9,388 nucleotides of DNA, taken from assembly GCA_013361075.1 (NCBI GenBank), contig JABWAJ010000186.1, positions 1-9,388 of the forward strand. Direction: 5' to 3'. This document shows, piece after piece, positions 1 to 7,538 of this stretch (its first letter is position 1; each line of letters opens with the position of its first letter). Source of the DNA: Saprospiraceae bacterium (GTDB lineage Bacteria; Bacteroidota; Bacteroidia; Chitinophagales; Saprospiraceae). The translations under genes were made by a program, and so were the position numbers. The notes under the pieces are model-generated. The model saw only the letters and a program-made list of their open reading frames with translations. It was not told the DNA's origin and ran no database searches.

Positions 1-3000
1 ATTACTGCTTGCCATTGGGCTTGGGTGACTGGGTATTGGCCAATATAAAAGTCCTTGATTCGAACTTCGTGGAGGGGGATTTCGTTTTCGTTTCTTGCAC
101 CATCCCGACCTTCGAGCCAGCCCATGGAAAAAGAACTGCCTTTGACTAAGACCATTTTGGGTTCATCAAATGCTGTTTTTAGGATATCAGGGTTTAATTG
201 GTTTATAAATTCAAAAGTAAAGGCTGCCATATTTGCCGCTGCCCGTTTCTGAGAATATTCAGCATCGCTTTTCGCATCGCTGACCAGCAAATCAGAGATG
301 CCGCGTATGTTGATGAACTGAACCCTTGGATGATATTGCATAGCCTGACCAAAACCATTCGATTCCATTTCCATCGCAACGGTGTCATTGAAGGATTGAC
401 TAAGCAAACTGGAAATAGTACCAGCATTAGCAGCAATAACTTTTTCTCCAGAAGCAATGGGTCCAAAAACTACTTTTGAATTAAGAGCAGTATTTGTAGT
501 TCTTTTTTGCCATAAATCGCTTTCTGCAACAGATTGAGCAGTTATCAATAAGTTTCTACTGTAACTCCCTGCTTGTGGGCGAATTGAAAAGCGTGGTTGG
601 CGTTCTTGTTCATCTCCATATTCAAAACTATAAAATTTTGTCCCTACAACCACATCTCCGATAGCAACATCTTTGATCCCCCCTGCGATGCCTGCGAGGA
701 TGACTATTTTGGGTTGGAATTGTTTTATTGCTTTTTCTGTTGCCAAAGCAATTGCAGTTTCACCCGATCCAGTTTGTTGGGTAACCACATTAAAAGAGCA
801 GCCTCTCCCCCAAAAATATCCAGATACATAGTTATTTTCTCCAATCAACTTTTCCGTTTTCGAAAATAAAAATGATAGAATTGCTTTGTGCTCGGGAGGA
901 ATGGGAGTAAGTATTACAATGGTTTTAAGTTCTGAATCTCCTTTAATAAGTTGAGCTATCCTTTCCCTCAAATCCTCATCCGCCCCTTCCTCAAATCCCT
1001 TCAACACCTTTTCCATTTCCTGTTTTTTTGCCTCCGGCCACATCCCCTGTTTCAATAACTCATCTGCAACCGTTACCCATTCAAACTTCACAAACAACTG
1101 GGTTATCAGGGGGGCCAATTGCAGCAATAAAGCAGCATCGGATTCCCCGGGGCGTTGGTGAACGGCATTCAGAATGCCCACCAGCAACCCCTGGCTGGCT
1201 TGGGCCCCAACCAGAATGCGCTTATCGGCTACCACCGAATTGATGGTTTCTCCCAACTGATGAGCCAGCTGCGCTTTTTTGGCCACCCGTTCTCTTTTAT
1301 CCGAAATGTCTAAAGAATCGTACTCAAATACCAGTGCCCGCAGCCTGGTGTCGGAAATGAGGTAATAATCGGTAAACCGTTCGCCCCGCCAGCCGGTAGT
1401 GAGCCAGGCTGCCTTTAGCAACTGAAAAGGAACATTGTTCTCGGGTACCTCGGAGGCTTCTTCCCGAAGCGCTGACCGGTGCGTGCCGCCGCTTAATGGC
1501 TCGGTGTCGTACCGGAAGGTTTCAACCACCCTGGAAAATGCCCCCAACATCGGGCTCCCCCCGACCAGCCACTTGCTGTAAAAACCTACCCCAAATTTGG
1601 CCGCCACGAGGTCGTTGACGTTTCCTTCTGTACCAATCGCATTCCATACCCCCAATTGCGTTGCCCACGCAGCCATCTGGTTGCTGTAGCAGGAGTTGAA
1701 AAATGCCAGGCGAAGGTTGGCCTGGTATTCCAGCCAGGGAGCAAATTCAAAAAAGGGAAGCAGGCCATCGGCGAGCAGCAAACCAAACCGGGCCGGTTCT
1801 TCCGGCATGCTGCCGATATTGGACTGCTGTTGGATGGGCGGTGCTTTTTTTGCAGCCTTTTTCATGGGGGCGCCATCTGCGGGCCGGGTTGTTGTATAGG
1901 TTGGGCGGATTTCTTTTTCCAACCCTGAAAAGTGGAACAAGTGCAACCTGTTGCGGTATTCAGGTGCCGTAAAATACGTCTGCAACGCTTCAAAGTCGGG
2001 GTTTTCCAAAAATACTGCTTCCACTGCTGTATTTTGCAACTGCACTTCTACCAGTGATTTTATCTGATCGCGCTCCTGCTCGACCCCCGGTAAATCCCCG
2101 TCGGCGTCTGAAAAAACGAATAAAAATATGGGGGTATCGGCTCTTTCCTTTTCGCTGAGGTAAGTCGTCAGCGCAGCTTTCCAGAATTGTTTTGTAGCAG
2201 AATCGGCGATGTTCAGTTGTTTGCGAAGGTCCGATAGAGACGCCCCGCTCAGGCGCAACATCCTTTTGAGTTCGCGGGCCGGATCGAGGGCCTGTAAAAA
2301 GGGCCTTTCTGCACCTGACTGAGTGGCATAGAACTGCGAATGCTGTTTTTCGCTCAGTTTATCGGAGGCCATGCCCGTGAGGGTCTTCAAAAAAAGTGTT
2401 GTGTTGCTGGTATCACCACTGCCCTGTTCCAGTGCTTCGACGAAATATTTGGTGAAAAAACCCTCCCCGGCACTGACTTCATAGCCATTTTCCGAAAGGC
2501 CGGAATTGGCGAAAACGACGTGCTTCGGATTCATCGGATCGAGCCAGTTCGCAGTGCCGGTAAATTCCGCATCCAGCACCACCGTGACGTAGGGTTGCTG
2601 CTGCAAATTGGACACCACAAGCCTGCGAAAGTGCGATATCGAAAGTTTGGGCACGTTGGGCAGCAGGCTGTCGTAGCAGATCAGCTCCGTTTCGTCACCT
2701 GGTTTTTCTACATACGCATGGCCCGCGAAATAAATGAATATCTGGTCTTCCGAGGCCATACTTTGCAGGACTTCTGCACGCTTTTCCAGAATGGACAACG
2801 TTGCCTGCTTGTCAAAAAGAGTATTAACCGAGATTTCACTCCAGGGCGAATCAGGTTCCTGGTGCTTCTTTTCTAACCAGTTTGCCAATTTCCGTGCATC
2901 GCTTTTGCAACCGTTCAACGGGGGAACCCCCGAATCGGGGTGGTACTCGTCAACAGCGACCAGCAAGGCGTGCAGCTTTCCTTTTTTTTGTGGAGTGAGG

Positions 3001-3770
3001 TGGTTACTCACCGTTGTTTTTACTTCGCCGGGCAAAGGCAACATCATGCCTGAATCGCCTTTCTGAACAACACCTTTCAGCAAATTGGCGGCGTGGTGGG
3101 CATCTCCCGTTTTATGAAACGCCGCAAGGCCCCGGCTGTATTGGAGCAGTGCCCGGGTTTGTGCAGGCTTTTCGCGGTTTTCAGCCAATAACCCGGCCTC
3201 CCATTGCTGGTCGAAATGTGCCACTAAATTGCTCAGGCGCACCTGTTCGGCAGGCGATTGGTCTGCACTCCGGAATGCCTCGGTCAGGCTTTGCAGCGCT
3301 TTTTCCGGATGTAGCCAGGCGTCAACTACCAGCTGTTGGGCATTCCGAACAGCTTGCCCAATGGCGTCGGCGTCGCGGTAAGCCGATTCGATGTAGTGTT
3401 TCAGGAAGGAAGCCAGTTCGTGGAGGCGCGTTTTGCCAAAGTGCGGATCTTCCTGCAACGCCGAAAGCAGGCCATGCCGGATATTTGTTGGCATTTCAAA
3501 GCGCTGATAACCTGAGGGTTGACACAGTGGAGACAGCAGCAAGTCGGAAACAGCTACGTATGGGATCTCGCACACACTACCTTTTTCGTCGGTATAATTC
3601 CGGAAATTCTGCCAAATCTTGTAAACGAGATCCGCCGTCAGTACCATCGGAAACGCCGCATGACATGCCAGCAGGGTGTGCCCTTCGCCATACTTTTTGA
3701 CAAAGCTCTCTACTGCCAGCTTTTCGCCAGTGGTTAAGTGATGGTTCAACGTTGTTTGATCGTCCGGCAT
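1..3770 (-). CDS. Giant multidomain conflict-system protein: helical N-domain, pseudo-caspase, CHAT, nucleosidase, FGE-sulfatase (3' end outside window)
   Basis: The frame is open from the stop at 3807-3809 to base 1, giving 1256 residues before the edge. The first ATG is at 3768-3770 (MPDDQTT). Residues ~1-225 are an alpha-helical module (ACHAAFPMVLT, VAVSDLLLSPLC) of a kind I associate with bacterial conflict proteins. Residues ~265-445 are caspase-like: VAVDEYH near 274 and YFAGHA with His351, but LDAEFTG puts Glu402 in the nucleophile position. Residues ~546-750 are CHAT-like: NSCYS with Cys694 and a typical AAKFGVGFY tail, but HFSGL has Leu617 for the expected His. Residues ~750-945 are unrecognised. 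Residues ~948-1195 are a PNP/MTAN-type domain with Glu960, VILAGIAGG, MEME (Glu1136) and RGISD (Asp1160). From ~1204 a formylglycine-generating-enzyme fold begins (KMVLVKG, EIPLHEV, DFYIGQYPVTQAQW). I see no membrane segment. It is probably the effector/sensor partner of the upstream MoxR and vWA proteins. Domain identities are firm for the last three, good for the caspase-like one, and weaker for the N-domain. Confidence 0.9.
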   Translation of the reverse strand, partial: MPDDQTTLNHHLTTGEKLAVESFVKKYGEGHTLLACHAAFPMVLTADLVYKIWQNFRNYTDEKGSVCEIPYVAVSDLLLSPLCQPSGYQRFEMPTNIRHGLLSALQEDPHFGKTRLHELASFLKHYIESAYRDADAIGQAVRNAQQLVVDAWLHPEKALQSLTEAFRSADQSPAEQVRLSNLVAHFDQQWEAGLLAENREKPAQTRALLQYSRGLAAFHKTGDAHHAANLLKGVVQKGDSGMMLPLPGEVKTTVSNHLTPQKKGKLHALLVAVDEYHPDSGVPPLNGCKSDARKLANWLEKKHQEPDSPWSEISVNTLFDKQATLSILEKRAEVLQSMASEDQIFIYFAGHAYVEKPGDETELICYDSLLPNVPKLSISHFRRLVVSNLQQQPYVTVVLDAEFTGTANWLDPMNPKHVVFANSGLSENGYEVSAGEGFFTKYFVEALEQGSGDTSNTTLFLKTLTGMASDKLSEKQHSQFYATQSGAERPFLQALDPARELKRMLRLSGASLSDLRKQLNIADSATKQFWKAALTTYLSEKERADTPIFLFVFSDADGDLPGVEQERDQIKSLVEVQLQNTAVEAVFLENPDFEALQTYFTAPEYRNRLHLFHFSGLEKEIRPTYTTTRPADGAPMKKAAKKAPPIQQQSNIGSMPEEPARFGLLLADGLLPFFEFAPWLEYQANLRLAFFNSCYSNQMAAWATQLGVWNAIGTEGNVNDLVAAKFGVGFYSKWLVGGSPMLGAFSRVVETFRYDTEPLSGGTHRSALREEASEVPENNVPFQLLKAAWLTTGWRGERFTDYYLISDTRLRALVFEYDSLDISDKRERVAKKAQLAHQLGETINSVVADKRILVGAQASQGLLVGILNAVHQRPGESDAALLLQLAPLITQLFVKFEWVTVADELLKQGMWPEAKKQEMEKVLKGFEEGADEDLRERIAQLIKGDSELKTIVILTPIPPEHKAILSFLFSKTEKLIGENNYVSGYFWGRGCSFNVVTQQTGSGETAIALATEKAIKQFQPKIVILAGIAGGIKDVAIGDVVVGTKFYSFEYGDEQERQPRFSIRPQAGSYSRNLLITAQSVAESDLWQKRTTNTALNSKVVFGPIASGEKVIAANAGTISSLLSQSFNDTVAMEMESNGFGQAMQYHPRVQFINIRGISDLLVSDAKSDAEYSQKRAAANMAAFTFEFINQLNPDILKTAFDEPKMVLVKGSSFSMGWLEGRDGARNENEIPLHEVRIKDFYIGQYPVTQAQWQAV

Positions 3771-3932
3771 TTTCTGCTGGTTTACTGGTTTACAGGTAGC
3801 CACTTTTCAGTCGGCAGTAGCCTTAGGCATTTCATCTGGGCATTCAACGATTTCAGTTGGCCGTTTTTAGTCATCCCTGATTTGATCCAAACCCCAACCA
3901 TTCCTGCCAACTGCCAACTACATTCCTGCCAA
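3771..3932 (-). other. 162-base spacer between vWA gene and giant gene
   Basis: This stretch has no open frame of interest. It holds two short repeats: CATTCCTGCCAACT twice at its vWA end, and the tandem octamer CTGGTTTA twice (3777-3784 and 3785-3792) just before the giant gene's start. The remainder is rich in degenerate 7-8 base words related to ACTGCC. I see neither a clear TAnnTTTG promoter nor a T-tailed hairpin, so the giant gene is probably read from the upstream promoter. A weak internal promoter cannot be excluded. Confidence 0.6.
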
Positions 3933-3934
3933 CT
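3899..3934. repeat. Direct repeat, two 14-base copies, at the vWA stop codon
   Basis: CATTCCTGCCAACT occurs at 3899-3912 and 3921-3934, a spacing of 22 bases, with an extra GCCAACT between the copies. Read on the coding strand, the stop codon TAG (3935-3933) is itself the start of TAGTTGGCAGG. The same GTTGGCA word, followed by A or G and then G, opens the repeat arrays after the two genes further right. Confidence 0.8.
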
Positions 3935-5117
3935 AAACTAACTTCCCCTTCAACGTTTGAATGGCTTTATACAATCCAATCCTTTCTGTTTCAAACATCG
4001 GTATCCGTCGGGCAATGTATTCCGCCGAAGTATCATCCCAGCGTTCTCTCGGCATGGGATTCACCCAGGCAATGCGCTGCACGTGTTGCCCGGCTTCTTT
4101 CAAAAAAGCATTCGTCGTCTGGATGCGTTCAAAATCAATTTGCCCCCTTGAAGCTCCGCCATCGCTGATGATCAGCATCATGGTGTGCCGGTGACAACGC
4201 CGCCACAAAGCGGTCAATTGCAATGCCTGGGTATGGTAAGGGTTCAGGTACAAATGTTCGCCCGGCGTATTGCTGAAATAAAAGACCTCTTCGTCGGTGA
4301 CAAAAGGATCTTCCAGTGCCGCGTCTGCTAACCGTTTTGCCAGCGTTTCAAACGCGATCATTGAGGGACTGTCGTCAATCAAAAACAAAAGGTGTGTACG
4401 ATTGACGGTATTTTTCTGAAAAACCGGTTCGAGCAGGATGCCGCGCCGGGCGATGGAAGCTACCGTACGCAACAAATCCAATTGTGGCGTAATGCCACGG
4501 CTAAAATTATTCTGCAAAAAACGCCAGTGCTGCTGCATGTCGCGCGGACTGACAGGAAGGTAGCGTTCGTTGAGCAAAAAACGATGAGTGCTGATGCCCG
4601 CTTCTTCGAGTAGCGGCTCTGCCTGATCCCCGAAGGCAAAAGCTCCGGATTGTTCCAGCACGATGGACAAATCGCCTGTTCCGGGTTCCGCGTCTGAATC
4701 TGGGATGCGTTCTATGGCTTCTGCTTCGGTCAACTCCGGGAGAGTAGACGTCGTTTCTGTTTTTACTACTGCTTCCGTCTGGTCTGTTTCAGGCGCATCT
4801 TCCACGGTGCCTGGAGTAGCTGCCACATCGCTTGCTCCGGGTACTTTGCCGGTTGGCTCCTGTTTTTCGCGGAAAGCAGGCCCGACAACGGTATCGAACA
4901 ACCTGCTGAAGGCGTCCAACTGCGTTTGGTCTTTGAGCCAGATTGCTTTGCAAAACCGAACCAAAGCTGCTTCAGTTTGCAGCGGAATGCCTTTTTCCCG
5001 GGCTTCAAACAGCAGTTTGTATTCGCCTACGCCCAATTCGGTGTGCAGGTCGTGCCGCAGGCGGTGAAAAAACTGATACAGCGCTGCGTTCAAACGATCG
5101 GGTAGCGCCTCAACCAT
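3933..5117 (-). CDS. CoxE-like von Willebrand factor A domain protein
   Basis: This is a 394-residue protein. Residues 1-80 are a helical CoxE-type N-terminal region (FFHRLRHDLHTELGVGEY, then FCKAIWLKDQTQLDAFSRLFD). Residues ~85-150 are an acidic, Thr/Pro/Ala-rich low-complexity linker. From ~240 a vWA domain follows, with an intact metal-ion-dependent adhesion site LIDDSPS (Asp248, Ser250, Ser252) and IISDGG (Asp319). The C-terminal WVNPMPRERW and SAEYIARRIPMF segment is typical of CoxE-like vWA proteins. The ATG at 5115-5117 lies inside the last codons of the MoxR gene (8-base overlap), so translation is probably coupled. The family partners MoxR AAA+ ATPases in the cytoplasm, the vWA protein binding substrate or adaptor through a Mg2+ site. 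Here the likely client is the giant protein downstream or the TIR protein upstream. That role is inferred. Confidence 0.93.
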   Translation of the reverse strand: MVEALPDRLNAALYQFFHRLRHDLHTELGVGEYKLLFEAREKGIPLQTEAALVRFCKAIWLKDQTQLDAFSRLFDTVVGPAFREKQEPTGKVPGASDVAATPGTVEDAPETDQTEAVVKTETTSTLPELTEAEAIERIPDSDAEPGTGDLSIVLEQSGAFAFGDQAEPLLEEAGISTHRFLLNERYLPVSPRDMQQHWRFLQNNFSRGITPQLDLLRTVASIARRGILLEPVFQKNTVNRTHLLFLIDDSPSMIAFETLAKRLADAALEDPFVTDEEVFYFSNTPGEHLYLNPYHTQALQLTALWRRCHRHTMMLIISDGGASRGQIDFERIQTTNAFLKEAGQHVQRIAWVNPMPRERWDDTSAEYIARRIPMFETERIGLYKAIQTLKGKLV

Positions 5118-6219
5118 TGTTTTTCAGGATGTGGATTTTAAAATCGTTCAGCGATTTAACCAGTAAATAAGGGTAAAGGTCTTTTAAATCTTTGGTTTCC
5201 AAATCTACGGCCAGTTCTTTCGATAACCCGGGCAGCAATGCGTCAACCAGCTGGCTCATGGCTTCGTTCAACGGCAAGTTTTCGGCCAATGCTTTCAGGA
5301 TCGGCTCGATTTCGGGGCGTTTTGCAGGTGTTTTTTCCACCAGCTCCTCTAAAGCTGCTTTTACCTTTGCTTCAAAAAAATGGGCAATGGCTCGCATCCA
5401 GTCGAGCAACTCGCTGGTAGAAACTTCTTTTTCGGTATTGGGATGTTTTTTCATTTCTAAGCGCAGGCCATAGAACCGGTCAACTGCACTTTTCACCGCC
5501 TCACTTTTCAGATAGGGGAAATTGGCCTGTACGATATTTTCCAAATCGCTTTTTTCAGGAAACTCAATGTAATAAAACAAACACCTGCGCAAAAAAGCGG
5601 GCGGCAGTTCTTTCTCTTCATTGCTGGTAATGAAGATGATCGGTGGATATGCTGCGCGCTGGATGCGTTTTGTTGTTCGTTCCTGATCTGGTGCAATTTC
5701 CTCAATTTCGTAGCGCAACTGGTCTAGTTCCAGCAGGAGGTCGTTGGGAAAATCAATGTCTGCTTTATCTATTTCATCAATGAGGACAATGGCAGGCGTT
5801 TCAGTGGTTGAAACCTCGAATGCTTTGCCCAGGGGCCCTCTGCGCACGTATTGCTCCGGGTGTAGGGCCTGCTTGTCCTGCGCATCGCGGAGTCGTTCCA
5901 AATAGTCGAAGGTATAAAGGCCATCTTTGGCTTTTGAAGTAGATTTGATGTTCCACTCAAAATAATAATCGCGGTAAGCACTGCCGTAAAGTTCGTACGC
6001 TACTGCTTTTGACAGCCTTGTTTTGCCTGATCCGGGCGCACCTTTGATGAGCAAAGGGCGCTTGAGGATGCGCATGAGTTCCACGACATGGATCAACTCA
6101 GGGGAAGGGATGTACGGAGGGATGGTGTCGGGTTGTTCTTTACCATCTTTGTCAGTGTAGGTAAAATTGGCTGGTTCTTTTAAAGCAACCCCTTCGTATC
6201 TTTTGTTTTGGACATTCAT
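5110..6219 (-). CDS. MoxR-family AAA+ ATPase
   Basis: The chosen ATG at 6217-6219 gives 369 residues. A TTG eight codons upstream (6241-6243) is possible but less likely. Walker A is GAPGSGKT (60-67), Walker B is IVLIDEIDKA with Asp148-Glu149, the sensor-1 segment is IFITSN ending at Asn200, and Arg211/Arg212 in FLRRC are arginine-finger candidates. Residues ~260-369 form the helical C-terminal lid. All the motifs needed for ATP hydrolysis are visible. MoxR proteins work as hexameric chaperone-like remodelers together with a vWA protein, as in the magnesium-chelatase I/D arrangement. The gene sits 35 bases after the TIR stop and overlaps the vWA start by 8 bases, so the three are very probably one operon. 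In this setting its ATPase likely gates activation of the effector proteins, which is inference from the family. Confidence 0.95.
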   Translation of the reverse strand: MNVQNKRYEGVALKEPANFTYTDKDGKEQPDTIPPYIPSPELIHVVELMRILKRPLLIKGAPGSGKTRLSKAVAYELYGSAYRDYYFEWNIKSTSKAKDGLYTFDYLERLRDAQDKQALHPEQYVRRGPLGKAFEVSTTETPAIVLIDEIDKADIDFPNDLLLELDQLRYEIEEIAPDQERTTKRIQRAAYPPIIFITSNEEKELPPAFLRRCLFYYIEFPEKSDLENIVQANFPYLKSEAVKSAVDRFYGLRLEMKKHPNTEKEVSTSELLDWMRAIAHFFEAKVKAALEELVEKTPAKRPEIEPILKALAENLPLNEAMSQLVDALLPGLSKELAVDLETKDLKDLYPYLLVKSLNDFKIHILKNNG

Positions 6220-6254
6220 ATCTTGATTGAAATTAGGCGCCAATTCAGGCTTTA

Positions 6255-7457
6255 TTAATGCAAAACGACGTCCGGGACAACCCCGCAGACTTCGCAGATT
6301 TTTTCAATAACCTCCCCAACGAATGCTTCCTGTCCGGACATGATTTCATGGCGGTGGGCCTCAATTTTTTCCAGGACTTCACTACCGGGAATATCGTTTA
6401 GCTTTTCGTAAAGCCAGTTCTCAAAATCATCTCTTGAAAGTTTTTGGATCTGAAGGTACAGTACATCGTCTTTGGTGAGCAGGTTATCGCAGCAGAGCAG
6501 GTCGATGTTCACTTCTCCGATCCCGTTGCGGTCTACAAGATAAAAATACAGCGGCTTGTTAAGGTATGCTTTAAATGGCGCAAGCCCATTCAGCAGCGAT
6601 TTCCAAAACTCGCGGAGTTGGTCCAAATGATAGCGTTCTATGGGGTCAAACCGGATGACCAACTCGGTATCTCCGGCCATGACTTCTCCCAATTGAGAAC
6701 ATACCGAGGCCGGAAGCGGAATTCTTACATCGAGGGCTTCACCGATAATTTTCCAGATATTTTCGGTTGAAACCGCGTGTACATTGCTGCCCAGGTTGAC
6801 CCAAATTTCTTTTTTACTTTTGCCCACAATGCGGTGAAGCAGCAGCCCGTGGCTACATTTGGACGTACCCTGCATCAAAACCGCATGGACTGTTCTGTTT
6901 GTTCGGATGTACTTGCTGTATAACGGGACCTCATTTTTAAAATTGAAGCCAAGCAGGAGCTCCTGTAATTGTTGCTTGCGGGAATTGTCCCCCGGATTGG
7001 TCTGGATTTTTTCAGCCAGTTTCCGGATGCTGATTTCAATATTGGTGTACGCTTCGTCTTTATCGCTCCATTGGTTAAGGAATTGATTGCCGCTGTTTTC
7101 TTCAGGGAGAGCTTTATATTTTTCAATATCTGTCCCCGCTAAATCGCACAACCGGAGCAAAACAGGCACGACGACCAAGTTATGCTGTGTTTTTTGCCGG
7201 ACAATCAGGGCGTGGATTTCCTGGCAATACTCATCCGAAAAATAATCAGAACTGATCAGCAACAAGGCAATTTGAGCAATCCCGATTTGCTGGCGCACAA
7301 CAACGTCTATATCATCCCCAGCGAGAATTTCCCCGGTATGCCAATAGCTGTTAATGATTTGCTTATGGCACAAAATCTTTATCCGCTTTTCAATTTCCTC
7401 GAAAAACTCAGTGTCTTTTTTAGATTCTTTATTGTAATGAATGAAAATGTTTACCAT
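6255..7457 (-). CDS. TIR-domain protein with degenerate STAND-like C-terminal region
   Basis: The ATG at 7455-7457 (MVNIFIHYN) gives 400 residues starting where TIR domains usually start. It has AGGA ten bases upstream. Starts at 7481 or 7529 are possible, but the latter lies upstream of the likely promoter. Residues ~1-155 are a TIR_2-type domain: VNIFIHY, the HTGEILAGDDID loop, IALLLISSDYFSDEYC, and VVVPVLLRLCD. Glu80 in the YCQE segment sits where the catalytic Glu of NAD+-cleaving TIRs is expected. Residues ~165-345 look like an inactivated STAND module. HAVLMQGTSKCSHGLLLHRI (191-210) lies where a P-loop would be but lacks the Gly-Lys-Ser/Thr end, and ELVIRFD (265-271) resembles a worn Walker B strand. 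No transmembrane segment is seen. It is the first gene of the operon and is probably a NADase effector held off until signalled. The STAND assignment is less certain than the TIR. Confidence 0.9.
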   Translation of the reverse strand: MVNIFIHYNKESKKDTEFFEEIEKRIKILCHKQIINSYWHTGEILAGDDIDVVVRQQIGIAQIALLLISSDYFSDEYCQEIHALIVRQKTQHNLVVVPVLLRLCDLAGTDIEKYKALPEENSGNQFLNQWSDKDEAYTNIEISIRKLAEKIQTNPGDNSRKQQLQELLLGFNFKNEVPLYSKYIRTNRTVHAVLMQGTSKCSHGLLLHRIVGKSKKEIWVNLGSNVHAVSTENIWKIIGEALDVRIPLPASVCSQLGEVMAGDTELVIRFDPIERYHLDQLREFWKSLLNGLAPFKAYLNKPLYFYLVDRNGIGEVNIDLLCCDNLLTKDDVLYLQIQKLSRDDFENWLYEKLNDIPGSEVLEKIEAHRHEIMSGQEAFVGEVIEKICEVCGVVPDVVLH

Positions 7458-7467
7458 AAATTGCCGT

Positions 7468-7471
7468 TCCT
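7468..7471 (-). promoter_or_regulatory. Ribosome binding site candidate for the TIR gene
   Basis: On the minus strand AGGA (inside CAGGAACGG) lies ten bases before the ATG at 7457. Such sites are optional in Bacteroidota, but this one helps choose 7457 over the longer open frame. Confidence 0.45.
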
Positions 7472-7514
7472 GGATAAACATGCACGATGACGTAGCATAA
7501 CCAACGCTAATGTA

Positions 7515-7522
7515 CAAAACTA
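7515..7522 (-). promoter_or_regulatory. Bacteroidota-type -7 promoter element for the TIR-MoxR-vWA operon
   Basis: The minus strand carries TAGTTTTG, an exact match to the Bacteroidota -7 consensus TAnnTTTG, in the 81-base gap between the divergent TIR and phosphopantetheinyl transferase genes. A transcript starting a few bases downstream would have a leader of about 50 bases before the ATG at 7457. The -33 region (around GTGG) is a poor match to TTTG, so the call rests on the -7 element and its position. Confidence 0.42.
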
Positions 7523-7538
7523 TGCACAAACTAATGTT

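Noticed and set aside
2389..2395. Run of seven A (TTTTTTT in the coding strand) as a possible frameshift in the giant gene
   Set aside because: The frame reads through it as NTTLFLKTLTG and stays open on both sides, with all motifs before and after in the same frame.
2340..3700. Long plus-strand open frames of 178 and 228 codons (2340-2876 and 3014-3700)
   Set aside because: They lie antisense to the giant gene, whose minus-strand frame carries clear domain motifs; their translations show no recognisable fold and have biased composition.
4663..5067. Plus-strand open frame of 134 codons
   Set aside because: It is antisense to the acidic linker and N-terminal part of the vWA gene and reads as Ser/Val-rich low complexity with no motif.
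7458..7529. Longer TIR start at 7529 (MCIVLYISVGYATSS)
   Set aside because: It would begin upstream of the likely -7 element, adds residues not seen in TIR domains, and lacks the AGGA site found before 7457.
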